Source of the DNA: Weeksellaceae bacterium | GTDB lineage: Bacteria > Bacteroidota > Bacteroidia > Flavobacteriales > Weeksellaceae | Assembly (NCBI GenBank): GCA_028698395.1 | Contig: JAQVDG010000044.1 | Coordinates: 1 to 9,997 of the forward strand | Direction of reading: 5' to 3' | DNA: 9,997 nucleotides | Shown here: piece after piece, positions 1 through 8,095 of the stretch | Layout of the letters: the number at the start of each line of letters is the position of its first letter | Position numbering within the stretch: the first letter of the stretch is position 1 | Made by a program: the position numbers and the translations under genes | The notes under the pieces: model-generated | Databases searched by the model: none | What the model saw: only the letters and a program-made list of their open reading frames with translations | Told to the model about the DNA's origin: nothing

Positions 1-2131
1 CGTAAACAAACAAAATCGAATTCTTATCCAAATTATGTAAATAATTATATGCCAAGGCATAAGCTCCTTCTCTTTTAGAACGATCATGGTCGTCCCAATT
101 TTGAAATCCAATCAATGCCGGAACTCCCAAACACACAATAGAAATTACGATTGGAATACTTGGTTTTAATTCTGTTTTTTTAATTTTTTGAATCAAAAAA
201 TAAAGTCCCATTACACCTAAACCAACCCAAATGGCAAAAGCATAAAACGAACTGACCAAAGCATAATCCCGTTCACGAGGTTCAAACGGTTTTACACTTG
301 TATAAAAAATAATTCCGACACTGGTTAATAAAAACAAAGAAAGAATTGCCCACCAATGGACTACATTTCGGTTTAACTGAACAAAAAAGCCAATAATTCC
401 CAGCAACAACGGTAACATATAATAAACATTATGTGCTTTGTTGTCTTTGAATTTTGCCGGTAAAGTTGATTGATTGCCCAATCTCGGATTATCAATAAAC
501 GGAATTCCCGAAATCCAATTTCCTTTTGTTACTTCCATATTGCCTTCCCAATCGTTTTGTTTTCCGGAGAAATTCCACATAAAATAACGGAAGCCCATAT
601 AACCCAACTGAAAATCAATGAAATAATTCAATTGTTGCATAAAAGTAGGCGGTTGAATATCTAAAATATCGGCATTTTGTTTTAAGTCTGAAATTTTTAA
701 TGTTCGGTCGTGTTTTTTCTGCATCAACTCATTGAATTGTTGTTCGGCAAACTGGCGTTTTTGTGCCCGAGATTCGGGTGAATCTGAAAAATCATTGAAA
801 AAAGAGGGATTAAGAGTAAATTCCGGAAAACCGTACAATGCAGCATAATTTTCCATCACATCTGAATCAGGAGAAAACATTTTCGGAAAAATCTTCACAT
901 GTTTTTTATTGTAAACCGGTTCTTTTCGGTCAGAAACTTTTACATATTTTCTCAATGTTTTATTTTTCACATAATTTTCTCCGGTAATCGTAAAGACATA
1001 ATTTCCATCGGGTCTTACCTCAATTCCGTCTTCTGCAAAATTTGCCGTATAAACATACCCGTAGGTTGTTGGCCAATCGCCATATTGCACACGATTAAAA
1101 TAATCCAACATTCCCAATGCCGTATCCGGATCATTTAAATTCATGTGCGGATTTGCATTTGCCCGAATCGGAATAACCAACCATGATGAAAAACCTATTA
1201 GCATAAATACAACAGAAAGAATCAAAGTATTTACGGTTTTCCAATTGAGTTTTTTAGTATAAGACAAGGCGAAATAGAAGAACAACGCCAATACGGTTCC
1301 GGCAACCCATGTTCCTGAATTAAAAGGCATTCCGAAATTATTCACAACAAATACTTCTGTTTTTCCGAAGAAAGTCATTACGGCCTCAAATAAGATTTTG
1401 AAAACAAAACCTAAAAACAAAGCAGTCAATACATTCGCTATCAAAAAGCTTTTAATTGTAAACTTATAATTTTTAATATAATACAAATAACAAGCAACCG
1501 GAATAGCTAAGATTACCATTAAGTGAACGCCGGTTCCCAATCCGATAACCAATGAAATCAGCAAAAACCACTTATCGGCTCTTTTTTTGTCTTTTTCCTC
1601 TTCCCATTTACAAGCTAACCAAACTAAAATTGCCGTAAACAAAGAGGCCATGGCATATACTTCTCCTTCTACTGCGGAAAACCAAAAAGAATCACTGAAC
1701 ATGAATACAGCAGCTCCGACAATTCCACTTCCCAATGCTATTAAAACTTGACTTTGTGTCAGACTTTCTGTTTCTATTCTTTCTTGTACTTCATTTTGAA
1801 CGTTTACTTTAAACATTCTTCGTGCAAAATGAGTAATCGTCCAAAATAAAAACATAATCGTCAGGGCACTGCTTAATGCTGACATTGCATTGATTAAAAT
1901 TGCGTATTTACTTCCATCGCCAAATGCCAAACCGGACCAAAGAGCTCCAATAAGCTGAAAAAGAGCTGCACCCGGAGCGTGAGTTACTCCTAATTTTGAA
2001 GAAGAAACAATGTACTCACCACAGTCCCAGAAACTTAACTTTCGTTCCATGGTAAGTAAGTAAACAGCCGAAGCCACCAAAAACATAGCTATACCAATAC
2101 GATTGTTCCACTTTTTAAAAGGAATATTCAT
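1..2131 (-). CDS. DUF2723 family multi-pass membrane protein (partial, C-terminus off the left edge)
   Basis: The frame is open from the ATG at 2131 to the window edge, giving 710 codons with no stop. Family signatures are visible: a first membrane segment at about residues 12-27, then W35-D-C-G-E-Y and H51-A-P-G (most members have HPPG), F-S-D-S-F-W followed by E155-G-E-V-Y, G-x-G-T-G-V-H near 198-203, an N-D-P ... Q-Y-G-D-W-P block in the soluble middle, and E-P-R-E-R-D-Y before later membrane segments. Members are usually about 1,000-1,100 residues, so roughly a third is missing. DUF2723 proteins are compared with GT-C glycosyltransferases such as protein O-mannosyltransferases, so a role in sugar transfer at the inner membrane is plausible but not shown here. 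The gene diverges from guaB across a short spacer. Confidence 0.88.
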   Translation of the reverse strand, partial: MNIPFKKWNNRIGIAMFLVASAVYLLTMERKLSFWDCGEYIVSSSKLGVTHAPGAALFQLIGALWSGLAFGDGSKYAILINAMSALSSALTIMFLFWTITHFARRMFKVNVQNEVQERIETESLTQSQVLIALGSGIVGAAVFMFSDSFWFSAVEGEVYAMASLFTAILVWLACKWEEEKDKKRADKWFLLISLVIGLGTGVHLMVILAIPVACYLYYIKNYKFTIKSFLIANVLTALFLGFVFKILFEAVMTFFGKTEVFVVNNFGMPFNSGTWVAGTVLALFFYFALSYTKKLNWKTVNTLILSVVFMLIGFSSWLVIPIRANANPHMNLNDPDTALGMLDYFNRVQYGDWPTTYGYVYTANFAEDGIEVRPDGNYVFTITGENYVKNKTLRKYVKVSDRKEPVYNKKHVKIFPKMFSPDSDVMENYAALYGFPEFTLNPSFFNDFSDSPESRAQKRQFAEQQFNELMQKKHDRTLKISDLKQNADILDIQPPTFMQQLNYFIDFQLGYMGFRYFMWNFSGKQNDWEGNMEVTKGNWISGIPFIDNPRLGNQSTLPAKFKDNKAHNVYYMLPLLLGIIGFFVQLNRNVVHWWAILSLFLLTSVGIIFYTSVKPFEPRERDYALVSSFYAFAIWVGLGVMGLYFLIQKIKKTELKPSIPIVISIVCLGVPALIGFQNWDDHDRSKREGAYALAYNYLHNLDKNSILFVY

Positions 2132-2151
2132 CTTTATTTTTAATTATCCTG

Positions 2152-2159
2152 CGAAAATA
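2152..2159 (-). promoter_or_regulatory. Possible -7 box for the DUF2723 gene
   Basis: On the minus strand this reads TATTTTCG, one base away from the Bacteroidetes -7 consensus TAnnTTTG, about 20 bases before the ATG at 2131. I see no convincing TTG at the -33 position, so this is a weak call. Confidence 0.3.
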
Positions 2160-2287
2160 TGAACTATTTCAGAGTTTAAACCGCTAAGGAATCGTAAAAT
2201 CATGAATAATAAGAGAAAAAAGAAAGAAAGTTTTCAAACATTTATTAATAATTTTAAAAAATTAAGGAACTACATCAAAAAAACCTT

Positions 2288-2295
2288 TAAATTTG
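2288..2295 (+). promoter_or_regulatory. Possible -7 box for guaB
   Basis: TAAATTTG matches the Bacteroidetes -7 consensus TAnnTTTG and lies 14 bases before the preferred guaB start at 2310, implying a leader of only about 8 nt. No TTG is found 17-23 bases upstream, which lowers confidence. If it is used, the ATG at 2202 cannot be the start on this transcript. Confidence 0.35.
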
Positions 2296-2309
2296 TCCGG
2301 CAAAAAGCA

Positions 2310-3770
2310 ATGCCTTTATCACACAAAATTATCCAGGATGCCATCACCTTTGACGATGTGCTTTTGGTTCCGTCTTATTCCGAAATTCTACCGAATCAGG
2401 TTTCATTAAAAACACGTCTAACCGACAAAATCATGCTGAATATTCCTTTGGTTTCAGCTGCCATGGATACGGTTTCTGAGTCAAAGTTAGCTATTGCATT
2501 GGCTCGGGAAGGAGGACTTTCATTCATCCATAAAAACATGTCCATTGAAGACCAAGCGCATGAAATAGATGCTGTGAAACGTTCAGAAAACGGAATGATT
2601 TCAGATCCCATCACACTTTCACGTCATCATACTTTGAAAGATGCAGAAGACTTGATGCGGCAATACAGAATTTCAGGTTTACCGGTAATTGAAGAAGACC
2701 GCACTTTGGTTGGAATCATCACCAATCGCGATATTCGTTACCAAACTAATATGGAGCAATTGGTGGAAGAAGTTATGACCAAAGACAATTTAATTACTTC
2801 AGACATCACTACTGATTTAGAAAAAGCAAAAAATATTTTACTGAAAAATAGAGTAGAAAAACTTCCGATTGTGGATGTTCATTTCAAACTCATCGGATTA
2901 ATCACCATCAAAGACATTGATAATTTAACCGAATTTCCTAATGCCTGTAAAGACAGCCAAGGGCGACTTCGGGTAGGAGCCGGAATTGGTGTTGGTGTAG
3001 AAAGTTTAGAAAGAATTCAAGCTTTAGTGAACCGAGGTGTAGATATTATCGCTTTAGACTCGGCTCATGGTCATTCAAAAGGAGTAATTGAGAAAGTAAA
3101 AGAAGTTCGAAATGCTTTCCCGGATTTGGATATAGTAGGTGGAAACATTGTTACCGCAGCTGCTGCCAAAGATTTGATTGCTGCCGGAGCTAATGTACTA
3201 AAAGTCGGCGTAGGACCCGGTTCTATCTGTACTACACGAGTAATTGCCGGCGTCGGTGTTCCGCAACTTTCAGCTATTTATGATGTCTATGAATACGCAA
3301 AAACTAAAAATGTTTCCGTGATTGCCGATGGAGGGATTAAACTTTCGGGCGATATTGTAAAAGCAATCGCTTCCGGGGCCAATGTTGTAATGATGGGAAG
3401 TTTATTTGCCGGAACGGACGAAGCTCCCGGAGAAGAAGTCATTTATCAAGGTCGTAAATTCAAAGCTTATCAGGGAATGGGCTCACTTTCAGCTATGAAA
3501 CGCGGAAGTAAAGACCGGTATTTCCAATCGGATGTTAAAAAATTAGTTCCGGAAGGAATCGAAGGAAGAGTTCCGTACAAAGGAAATTTATCGGAAGTAG
3601 TTTATCAATTATGTGGCGGATTACGAGCCGGAATGGGCTATTGCGGAACCCCAACGATTGAAGATTTAATCCAAAATGGGAAGTTTGTGAAAATCACCAA
3701 TGCCGGATTGAATGAAAGTCATCCGCACGATGTGGTCATTACCAAAGAGGCTCCTAATTATTCCAATTAA
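2310..3770 (+). CDS. guaB: Inosine-5'-monophosphate dehydrogenase
   Basis: Cytoplasmic enzyme that oxidises IMP to XMP with NAD+, the first committed step of GMP synthesis. The 486-residue product has the full IMPDH layout. The N-terminal barrel strand has F-D-D-V-L-L and later S-A-A-M-D-T. A two-CBS (Bateman) domain occupies about residues 95-208. Then follow D-S-A-H-G-H, the catalytic loop G-P-G-S-I-C-T-T with Cys307, [17 protein letters not shown] and the flap Y-Q-G-M-G-S-L ... K-D-R-Y-F. An in-frame ATG at 2202 would add 36 lysine-rich, family-foreign residues. The start at 2310 gives the usual length of about 488 and places the cysteine close to its E. coli position (305), so I prefer it. 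The flavoprotein gene follows after 45 bases and may be co-transcribed. The CBS domains suggest purine-nucleotide control of activity. Confidence 0.97.
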   Translation: MPLSHKIIQDAITFDDVLLVPSYSEILPNQVSLKTRLTDKIMLNIPLVSAAMDTVSESKLAIALAREGGLSFIHKNMSIEDQAHEIDAVKRSENGMISDPITLSRHHTLKDAEDLMRQYRISGLPVIEEDRTLVGIITNRDIRYQTNMEQLVEEVMTKDNLITSDITTDLEKAKNILLKNRVEKLPIVDVHFKLIGLITIKDIDNLTEFPNACKDSQGRLRVGAGIGVGVESLERIQALVNRGVDIIALDSAHGHSKGVIEKVKEVRNAFPDLDIVGGNIVTAAAAKDLIAAGANVLKVGVGPGSICTTRVIAGVGVPQLSAIYDVYEYAKTKNVSVIADGGIKLSGDIVKAIASGANVVMMGSLFAGTDEAPGEEVIYQGRKFKAYQGMGSLSAMKRGSKDRYFQSDVKKLVPEGIEGRVPYKGNLSEVVYQLCGGLRAGMGYCGTPTIEDLIQNGKFVKITNAGLNESHPHDVVITKEAPNYSN

Positions 3771-3815
3771 GCAATTGATTGTCAGATTTAATTTTCTTTC
3801 TCCTAAATTCTTACA

Positions 3816-5042
3816 ATGAAAAAAATAGCCATTATCGGAGGAGGAGCAGCCGGTTTTTTTGTTGCGGCAAATCTGGAAAAAGAATTGGGAAGTCAAACTG
3901 TTATTTTTGAACAATCTTCACTTCCTCTTCAAAAAGTCAGAGTTTCGGGCGGCGGTCGTTGCAATCTCACTCATGCTTGTTTTGACCCAAAGGAATTAGT
4001 CGAATTTTATCCAAGGGGAAAAAAAGAATTGCTCAGTGTTTTCAATAAATTTCAACCGGGCGACACTCTGAATTGGTTTGAGGCAAAAGGAATTCCGCTT
4101 AAAATTGAAGAAGACAACCGGATTTTTCCTGTTTCGGATTCTTCTTTAAGCGTAATCGAATGTTTTTTGGACAAAATTGAAAAAAACGGTGTTGAAATTC
4201 GATTAAGTGAGGGAATTCAAAAAATCGAAAAACAAGAGAACCATTTTGTAATTCATACAAAAACAAACTCTTATACTTTTAAAACTATAGTTTTCACACC
4301 GGGAAGCAGTCCAAAATCTATGGAATTAGTCCGAAATTTAGGCCATAAAATCATCCCTTTAGTTCCTTCACTTTTTACCTTCAATATCAAAGATGAACGA
4401 TTGCAAAATTTAATGGGGATCAGTTTTGATTGGGCAGAAATCTCAATTCCAAAATTAAAATTAGAATCCGAAGGTCCTTTATTAATCACACATTGGGGAT
4501 TGAGCGGTCCGGGAATTTTAAAATTATCCGCTTGGGGAGCAATCGAGCTTCATCAATTGAATTATAATTTTCAGATTAAAATCAATTTCATACAAAAAGA
4601 AACACAAGAATGTGTGGGTGAATTAATGAATTTCAAACAAGAAAATGCTAAAAAACACGTCTGTAAAACCCATCCTTTTTCATTTCCAAAACGTTTTTGG
4701 CAACGAGTTTTAAACGTTTTAAAAATCAATCCGAATGTGACTTATTCCGAATTAAATAAACAACAAATTCAAAGAATTTCAGAAGAACTGACACAGGCTG
4801 TTTTTCAAGTCAAAGGAAAAAGTACTTTCAAGGATGAATTTGTAACTGCCGGTGGTGTGGACTTAAAAGAAATCAATTTTAAAACCATGGAGAGCAAACT
4901 GATTCCGGGATTTTTTATAGCCGGAGAAGTACTGAATATTGATGCAGTTACCGGTGGCTTTAACTTTCAAGCGTGCTGGAGCGAGGCCTATTTAATTGCT
5001 ACTCATTTGAATGAAAACTTCTCAGCATACGACAAAAAATAA
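3816..5042 (+). CDS. BaiN/HI0933/YhiN-family FAD-dependent oxidoreductase (possible rRNA dihydrouridine synthase)
   Basis: A 408-residue flavoprotein. It begins with a Rossmann dinucleotide motif (G8-G-G-A-A-G) binding FAD, followed by the family hallmark V-S-G-G-G-R-C-N-L-T-H (43-53), N-R-I-F-P-V-S-D (101-108), T-P-G-S-S ... L-G-H-K-I-I-P-L-V-P-S-L, H-W-G-L-S-G-P-G (226-233), and the C-terminal T-A-G-G-V (344-348) and F-I-A-G-E ... T-G-G-F-N-F-Q. The segment after T-P-G-S-S is shorter than the K-T-G-S-T-G-D-G stretch I expect in many relatives. To my knowledge E. coli YhiN, renamed RdsA, forms a dihydrouridine in 23S rRNA, while clostridial BaiN was linked to bile acid metabolism; the first is the more sensible guess in a flavobacterium. 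It lies 45 bases after guaB, possibly in one operon, and its stop is 2 bases from that of the opposing thioesterase gene. Confidence 0.9.
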   Translation: MKKIAIIGGGAAGFFVAANLEKELGSQTVIFEQSSLPLQKVRVSGGGRCNLTHACFDPKELVEFYPRGKKELLSVFNKFQPGDTLNWFEAKGIPLKIEEDNRIFPVSDSSLSVIECFLDKIEKNGVEIRLSEGIQKIEKQENHFVIHTKTNSYTFKTIVFTPGSSPKSMELVRNLGHKIIPLVPSLFTFNIKDERLQNLMGISFDWAEISIPKLKLESEGPLLITHWGLSGPGILKLSAWGAIELHQLNYNFQIKINFIQKETQECVGELMNFKQENAKKHVCKTHPFSFPKRFWQRVLNVLKINPNVTYSELNKQQIQRISEELTQAVFQVKGKSTFKDEFVTAGGVDLKEINFKTMESKLIPGFFIAGEVLNIDAVTGGFNFQACWSEAYLIATHLNENFSAYDKK

Positions 5043-5044
5043 TC

Positions 5045-5449
5045 TTATTCTTCTGTACTTCGCTGAGACAAACGGTCTTTTACATATTCCACTTCTGTTT
5101 TTCCGTGTGGTTTCGGATTTCCGTTTTCATCCAAATTCACCATTACGATATTATCTACGGTAATAATGGTTTTATGGGTCATTTTATTTCGAACCCGGCA
5201 ATGCAAGACCAAAGATGTTTTCCCGAATTTCACGACTTCCATTCCGATTTCAACAATATCACCTTCTTTTGCTGAATTGATGAAATTAATTTCAGACATA
5301 AATTTGGTTACCACATTTTTATTTTCCAATTGAATGATGGAATAAAGAGCAGCTTCTTCGTCAATCCATGCTAACAAAGCACCACCAAACAAAGTCTTAT
5401 TGGCATTTAAATCTTGTGGTTTTACCCATTTTCTGGTATGAAAATTCAT
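5045..5449 (-). CDS. Acyl-CoA thioesterase, hotdog fold (YciA/ACOT type)
   Basis: A 134-residue single hotdog domain, the usual size for this group. The N-terminal part shows N15-A-N ... L-F-G-G (20-23), then A-W-I-D30-E-E, which fits the acyl-CoA thioesterase pattern with an Asn in the loop and a catalytic Asp at the start of the central helix. The following strands (F-M-S-E-I-N-F, G-D-I-V-E-I, G-K-T-S-L-V) are the expected beta sheet. It probably hydrolyses acyl-CoA to free fatty acid and CoA in the cytoplasm; chain-length preference cannot be read from sequence. The charged tail (about 110-134) is likely flexible. It is a single-gene transcript with its own strong promoter and converges on the flavoprotein gene. 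Confidence 0.9.
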   Translation of the reverse strand: MNFHTRKWVKPQDLNANKTLFGGALLAWIDEEAALYSIIQLENKNVVTKFMSEINFINSAKEGDIVEIGMEVVKFGKTSLVLHCRVRNKMTHKTIITVDNIVMVNLDENGNPKPHGKTEVEYVKDRLSQRSTEE

Positions 5450-5473
5450 TTTATTTTTATTTTACTGATTCTC

Positions 5474-5507
5474 CAAAATTAGTATTAATTCAAGTTATTT
5501 CCCAAAA
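5474..5507 (-). promoter_or_regulatory. Promoter of the thioesterase gene
   Basis: Read on the minus strand: TTTTG (5507-5503), a 21-base spacer, then TAATTTTG (5481-5474), an exact match to the Bacteroidetes pattern TTG-N17-23-TAnnTTTG. Transcription would start near 5468, leaving a leader of about 20 nt before the ATG at 5449. Confidence 0.75.
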
Positions 5508-5660
5508 TAAGCTCCGAAAGAATCCATTATTTTTCAATCTGTTTTATTTTTTTAAAACTTTCACGCAACCTTTTTTTATTTTCCCATCTTAAAGATAAAG
5601 TGTTAATCTGTTATAAGAATTATTTTTAAGTTTTTTGCTTTTATTACCCCTTTATTCGAG

Positions 5661-5691
5661 AGTTGCTTCCTGCTTTGAAGCAACTTTTTTT
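5661..5691 (+). terminator. Hairpin with T-tract (orphan intrinsic terminator or attenuator)
   Basis: Perfect 9-bp stem AGTTGCTTC / GAAGCAACT (5661-5669 and 5677-5685) with a 7-nt loop, followed by T to 5691. It has the form of a rho-independent terminator on the plus strand only, since the other strand lacks the T-tract. No plus-strand gene ends nearby: upstream lies the minus-strand thioesterase gene. It sits about 60 bases before the transporter start, so it could end a short RNA or act in the transporter's leader. I see no clear plus-strand promoter between 5510 and 5660. Confidence 0.7.
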
Positions 5692-5751
5692 ATAAAAAAT
5701 TTACCGAAAACTTTACAAATTAATTCAATAGAAATGTTGCACATTTGCGAA

Positions 5752-6645
5752 ATGAAATTTCTTGCGAATAAATGGATTTTGCTGACCATTTTGGCATTGA
5801 CCTGGGGCAGCTCTTTCATTATGATAAAACAAAGTATTGTGGCCTATACGCCTATGCAGGTAGGTGCTTTACGTTTAACGATTGCCGGATTGGCATTAGT
5901 TGGATTTGGAATCCGGAATTTCAAATACATTCCAAAAAAATTAATCGGATGGGTAATTTTAGGCGGATGCTTAGGGAATTTCATTCCGATGTTTTTATTT
6001 CCCTTAGCACAACAAAAAGTCAGCAGTTCCATGGCCGGAATTCTTGATTCCTTAGTTCCTATTTTTGTATTAATTTTTGGATTTTTATTTTTTAAAATTA
6101 AAAGTAGCCGAATGCAGGTTTTAGGTGCTCTCATCGGCTTTGTAGGTGCTTTTATTTTAATTCAAAATAATGATAAAGGCGTTTCAAATGATTTATTTTA
6201 TTCTTTTTTAATCATTTTAGCTACTATTTTATATGGAATTAACGGACTGATTATCAGCCGATACTTAAATGATATTCCTTCTTTTAAACTATCATCGGTT
6301 GTTTTCACTATTTGGTTGGGTCCTTCACTCCTTATTTTAGGGTTTTCCGGCTTTTTCACTGATTTCACAGCAAGTCAAGTACAATTAAAAGGATTGGGAT
6401 TTGTAGCAATTTTAGGTTTAATCGGAACGGCAACTGCCATGATTTTATATTACAAATTGATTCAACAAACTTCGGCTGTTTTTGCTGCTTCAGTTACCTA
6501 TTTAATGCCGATTATAGCTGTAATTTGGGGAATCTTAGATGGTGAAAAACTACATTTAACCCATTTAGCAGGTGGAATTCTGATTCTGTTAGGCATTTAT
6601 TTAATTCAAGAAAAACCGCAAAAAGAGTTTGTTGGTACTTTGTAA
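5752..6645 (+). CDS. EamA/DMT-superfamily transporter
   Basis: A 297-residue, very hydrophobic protein with two EamA repeats and about ten membrane segments, matching the family's usual size of about 290-300. The start M-K-F-L-A-N-K-W leads straight into the first membrane segment with the typical T-W-G-S-S-F. Each half ends with a characteristic A-G-I-L-D-S-L-V-P-I or A-A-S-V-T-Y-L-M-P-I segment followed by G-A-L-I-G-F-V-G or A-G-G-I-L-I-L-L-G. Such proteins export or import small metabolites (amino acids, nucleobases and others) across the inner membrane; the substrate cannot be inferred. An ATG-less extension back to 5635 is open but runs through the terminator-like hairpin, so I start at the ATG at 5752. 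It converges on dus with a 5-base gap. Confidence 0.92.
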   Translation: MKFLANKWILLTILALTWGSSFIMIKQSIVAYTPMQVGALRLTIAGLALVGFGIRNFKYIPKKLIGWVILGGCLGNFIPMFLFPLAQQKVSSSMAGILDSLVPIFVLIFGFLFFKIKSSRMQVLGALIGFVGAFILIQNNDKGVSNDLFYSFLIILATILYGINGLIISRYLNDIPSFKLSSVVFTIWLGPSLLILGFSGFFTDFTASQVQLKGLGFVAILGLIGTATAMILYYKLIQQTSAVFAASVTYLMPIIAVIWGILDGEKLHLTHLAGGILILLGIYLIQEKPQKEFVGTL

Positions 6646-6650
6646 ATTGT

Positions 6651-7655
6651 TCAGAAATCCATTATTTCATTTGGCTGGCTTTCGTTCAATTGATTGATTT
6701 CATCGAAAACAGCAAATAATTCATCCAACTTATCCAAAGTTACCAATTGCTTTTTAAAGGGTTTAAAATGTGATATTCCTTTAAAATAATTGTTATAGTG
6801 CATACGGGTTTCCAAAATTCCGGTTCGTTCACCTTTCCACTCACAAGCCCAAATCAAGTGTTGTTTTGCTGCCTCCACTCTTTCGCTTAAAGAAGGTAAT
6901 TCCAAAAGTTTTCCGGTTGTAATGAAATGCTTAATCTGATTAAAAATCCAAGGATTCCCAATGGCGGCACGTCCAATCATAATACCGTCCACACCATATT
7001 TTGTTTTGTATTCCAGTGCTTTTTGAGGCGAATCAATGTCGCCATTTCCGAAAATCGGAATTACAATATTGGGATTGGCTTTTACTTTTGCAATTTCTGT
7101 CCAATCGGCTTCTCCTTTGTACATTTGCGAACGGGTTCGTCCGTGAATAGAAAGTGCTTTAATTCCAACTTCTTGAAGACGTTCGGCTGTTTCCTGAATA
7201 TTGATACTGTCGCAATCCCAACCCAAACGAGTTTTAACTGTAACCGGCAAATGAGTACTTTGGACAACTGCTTTTGTTAATCGGACCATCAAGTCCACAT
7301 CTTTTAAAACGCCGGCTCCGGCACCTTTACAAACTACTTTTTTTACCGGACAGCCAAAATTAATATCCACCAAATCCGGCTGAACCGTCTCCACAATTTT
7401 GGCAGAAAGTGCCATGGCTTCTTCATCTCCTCCAAAAATCTGAATACCAACGGGTCGTTCGTAATCAAAAATATCTAATTTTTGTCGGCTTTTTATGGCA
7501 TCTCGAATTAATCCTTCGGATGAAATAAATTCAGAATACATCAAATCGGCTCCGTTTAGTTTACACAAACGACGAAAAGGCGGGTCGCTTACGTCTTCCA
7601 TAGGAGCAAGAAGTAACGGAAAATCCGGTAATTCGATGTTTCCAATTTTAACCAA
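6651..7655 (-). CDS. dus: tRNA dihydrouridine synthase, DusB-like
   Basis: FMN enzyme that reduces specific uridines in the D-loop of tRNA to dihydrouridine using NADPH. The 334-residue product shows L-A-P-M-E-D-V-S-D-P-P-F-R at the start of the TIM barrel, G-I-Q-I-F-G-G, the active-site segment D-I-N-F-G-C102-P-V-K-K with the proton-donating Cys, T-V-K-T-R-L-G-W (phosphate and substrate contacts), I-H-G-R-T-R, F-G-N-G-D-I and M-I-G-R-A-A-I-G-N-P-W, then a helical C-terminal domain. There is no ATG at the right place. A TTG at 7655 gives the family-like start (M)-V-K-I-G-N-I, and another TTG lies at 7661. The TTG at 7700 is upstream of the -7 box and so unlikely. Its leader would be under 10 nt. 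Confidence 0.93.
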   Translation of the reverse strand: MVKIGNIELPDFPLLLAPMEDVSDPPFRRLCKLNGADLMYSEFISSEGLIRDAIKSRQKLDIFDYERPVGIQIFGGDEEAMALSAKIVETVQPDLVDINFGCPVKKVVCKGAGAGVLKDVDLMVRLTKAVVQSTHLPVTVKTRLGWDCDSINIQETAERLQEVGIKALSIHGRTRSQMYKGEADWTEIAKVKANPNIVIPIFGNGDIDSPQKALEYKTKYGVDGIMIGRAAIGNPWIFNQIKHFITTGKLLELPSLSERVEAAKQHLIWACEWKGERTGILETRMHYNNYFKGISHFKPFKKQLVTLDKLDELFAVFDEINQLNESQPNEIMDF

Positions 7656-7669
7656 ATTCAAAATTTTTG

Positions 7670-7705
7670 CAAAGATATGAATTTGAAAAGGACACCACAA
7701 AAAAA
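7670..7705 (-). promoter_or_regulatory. Promoter of dus
   Basis: On the minus strand: TTTTTTTG (7705-7698), a 20-base spacer, then TATCTTTG (7677-7670), an exact TTG-N20-TAnnTTTG match. The predicted start point near 7664 is only a few bases before the TTG codons at 7661 and 7655, so the mRNA would be nearly leaderless. Confidence 0.78.
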
Positions 7706-7799
7706 CAAAATTGCACCAATTACAGTACTCACTTTCTTAAAAAAAGAGCCGAGAATTCCCTTTTCATAAATTGTCCTAATTTCAGTTTTTAGTCGATTA

Positions 7800-7925
7800 A
7801 AAAAAGTCCGGACAAAAATCAGATTTCGGGCGATGGTTTTCTTGTAAAATAAAAAAATCAATTTGTAAATCTCGAAAGTTTCCCTTCCTTTTTTATTCTT
7901 TTTCAAAGTTAAGCCGGACTTTTTT
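7800..7925. repeat. 12-bp inverted repeat with 102-bp interior
   Basis: AAAAAAGTCCGG (7800-7811) and CCGGACTTTTTT (7914-7925) are perfect inverted copies. The outer half is A/T homopolymer, so only about 7 bp are informative. Read to the right, the second arm ends in T, like half a terminator. No gene lies between the arms. Confidence 0.35.
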
Positions 7926-7979
7926 GAGAAAAAAACCGACAAACGCCATTGAACCTTATCACTTGATTTAGAATTAGTT

Positions 7980-8019
7980 TGAGATCCTATGAACGGTATT
8001 GAACGATACTGAAAGGTTT
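7980..8019. repeat. Degenerate 10-bp tandem repeat, about four copies
   Basis: TGAGATCCTA, TGAACGGTAT, TGAACGATAC and TGAAAGGTTT follow one another without gaps (starts 7980, 7990, 8000, 8010). A similar TGAACCTTAT lies at 7950, in the same 10-bp register. The period is not a multiple of three, so this is not a coding repeat; it is close to one DNA turn. Confidence 0.7.
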
Positions 8020-8033
8020 ATTTTACAAAAACA

Positions 8034-8041
8034 GGGGGGGG
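8034..8041. repeat. Run of eight G
   Basis: Eight consecutive G in an otherwise AT-rich spacer, directly before the 11-bp TTGTTCGGG array. Such tracts are prone to length change, but there is no clear gene whose frame it would switch. Confidence 0.8.
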
Positions 8042-8078
8042 TGTTCGGGTCTTGTTCGGGAGTTGTTCGGACAGACCC
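8041..8078. repeat. 11-bp tandem repeat, three copies, within a hairpin
   Basis: The copies are GTGTTCGGGTC (8041), TTGTTCGGGAG (8052) and TTGTTCGGACA (8063), sharing TGTTCGG in strict 11-bp register. GGGTCT (8047-8052) can also pair with AGACCC (8073-8078), so the RNA or single strand could form a hairpin. Confidence 0.75.
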
Positions 8079-8095
8079 TCTTTAAACGCAGTTTT

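Noticed and set aside
470..1138. Short plus-strand frames of 64 and 79 codons
   Set aside because: They are antisense shadows of the DUF2723 gene.
2202..2309. Longer guaB start
   Set aside because: The extra residues are absent from the family, and the shorter form matches the usual length and catalytic Cys position.
5368..5592. 74-codon frame on the plus strand
   Set aside because: It is antisense to the thioesterase start and its promoter, with F/Y-rich low-complexity sequence.
5635..5751. Longer transporter start
   Set aside because: The extension is read through a terminator-like hairpin, begins with a non-ATG-type context and adds residues before a normal EamA start.
7658..7942. Open frame of 94 codons on the minus strand with one hydrophobic stretch near its end
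   Set aside because: It runs through the exact dus promoter and over its start codons, is K/F-rich as expected of translated AT-rich spacer, and resembles no family I know.
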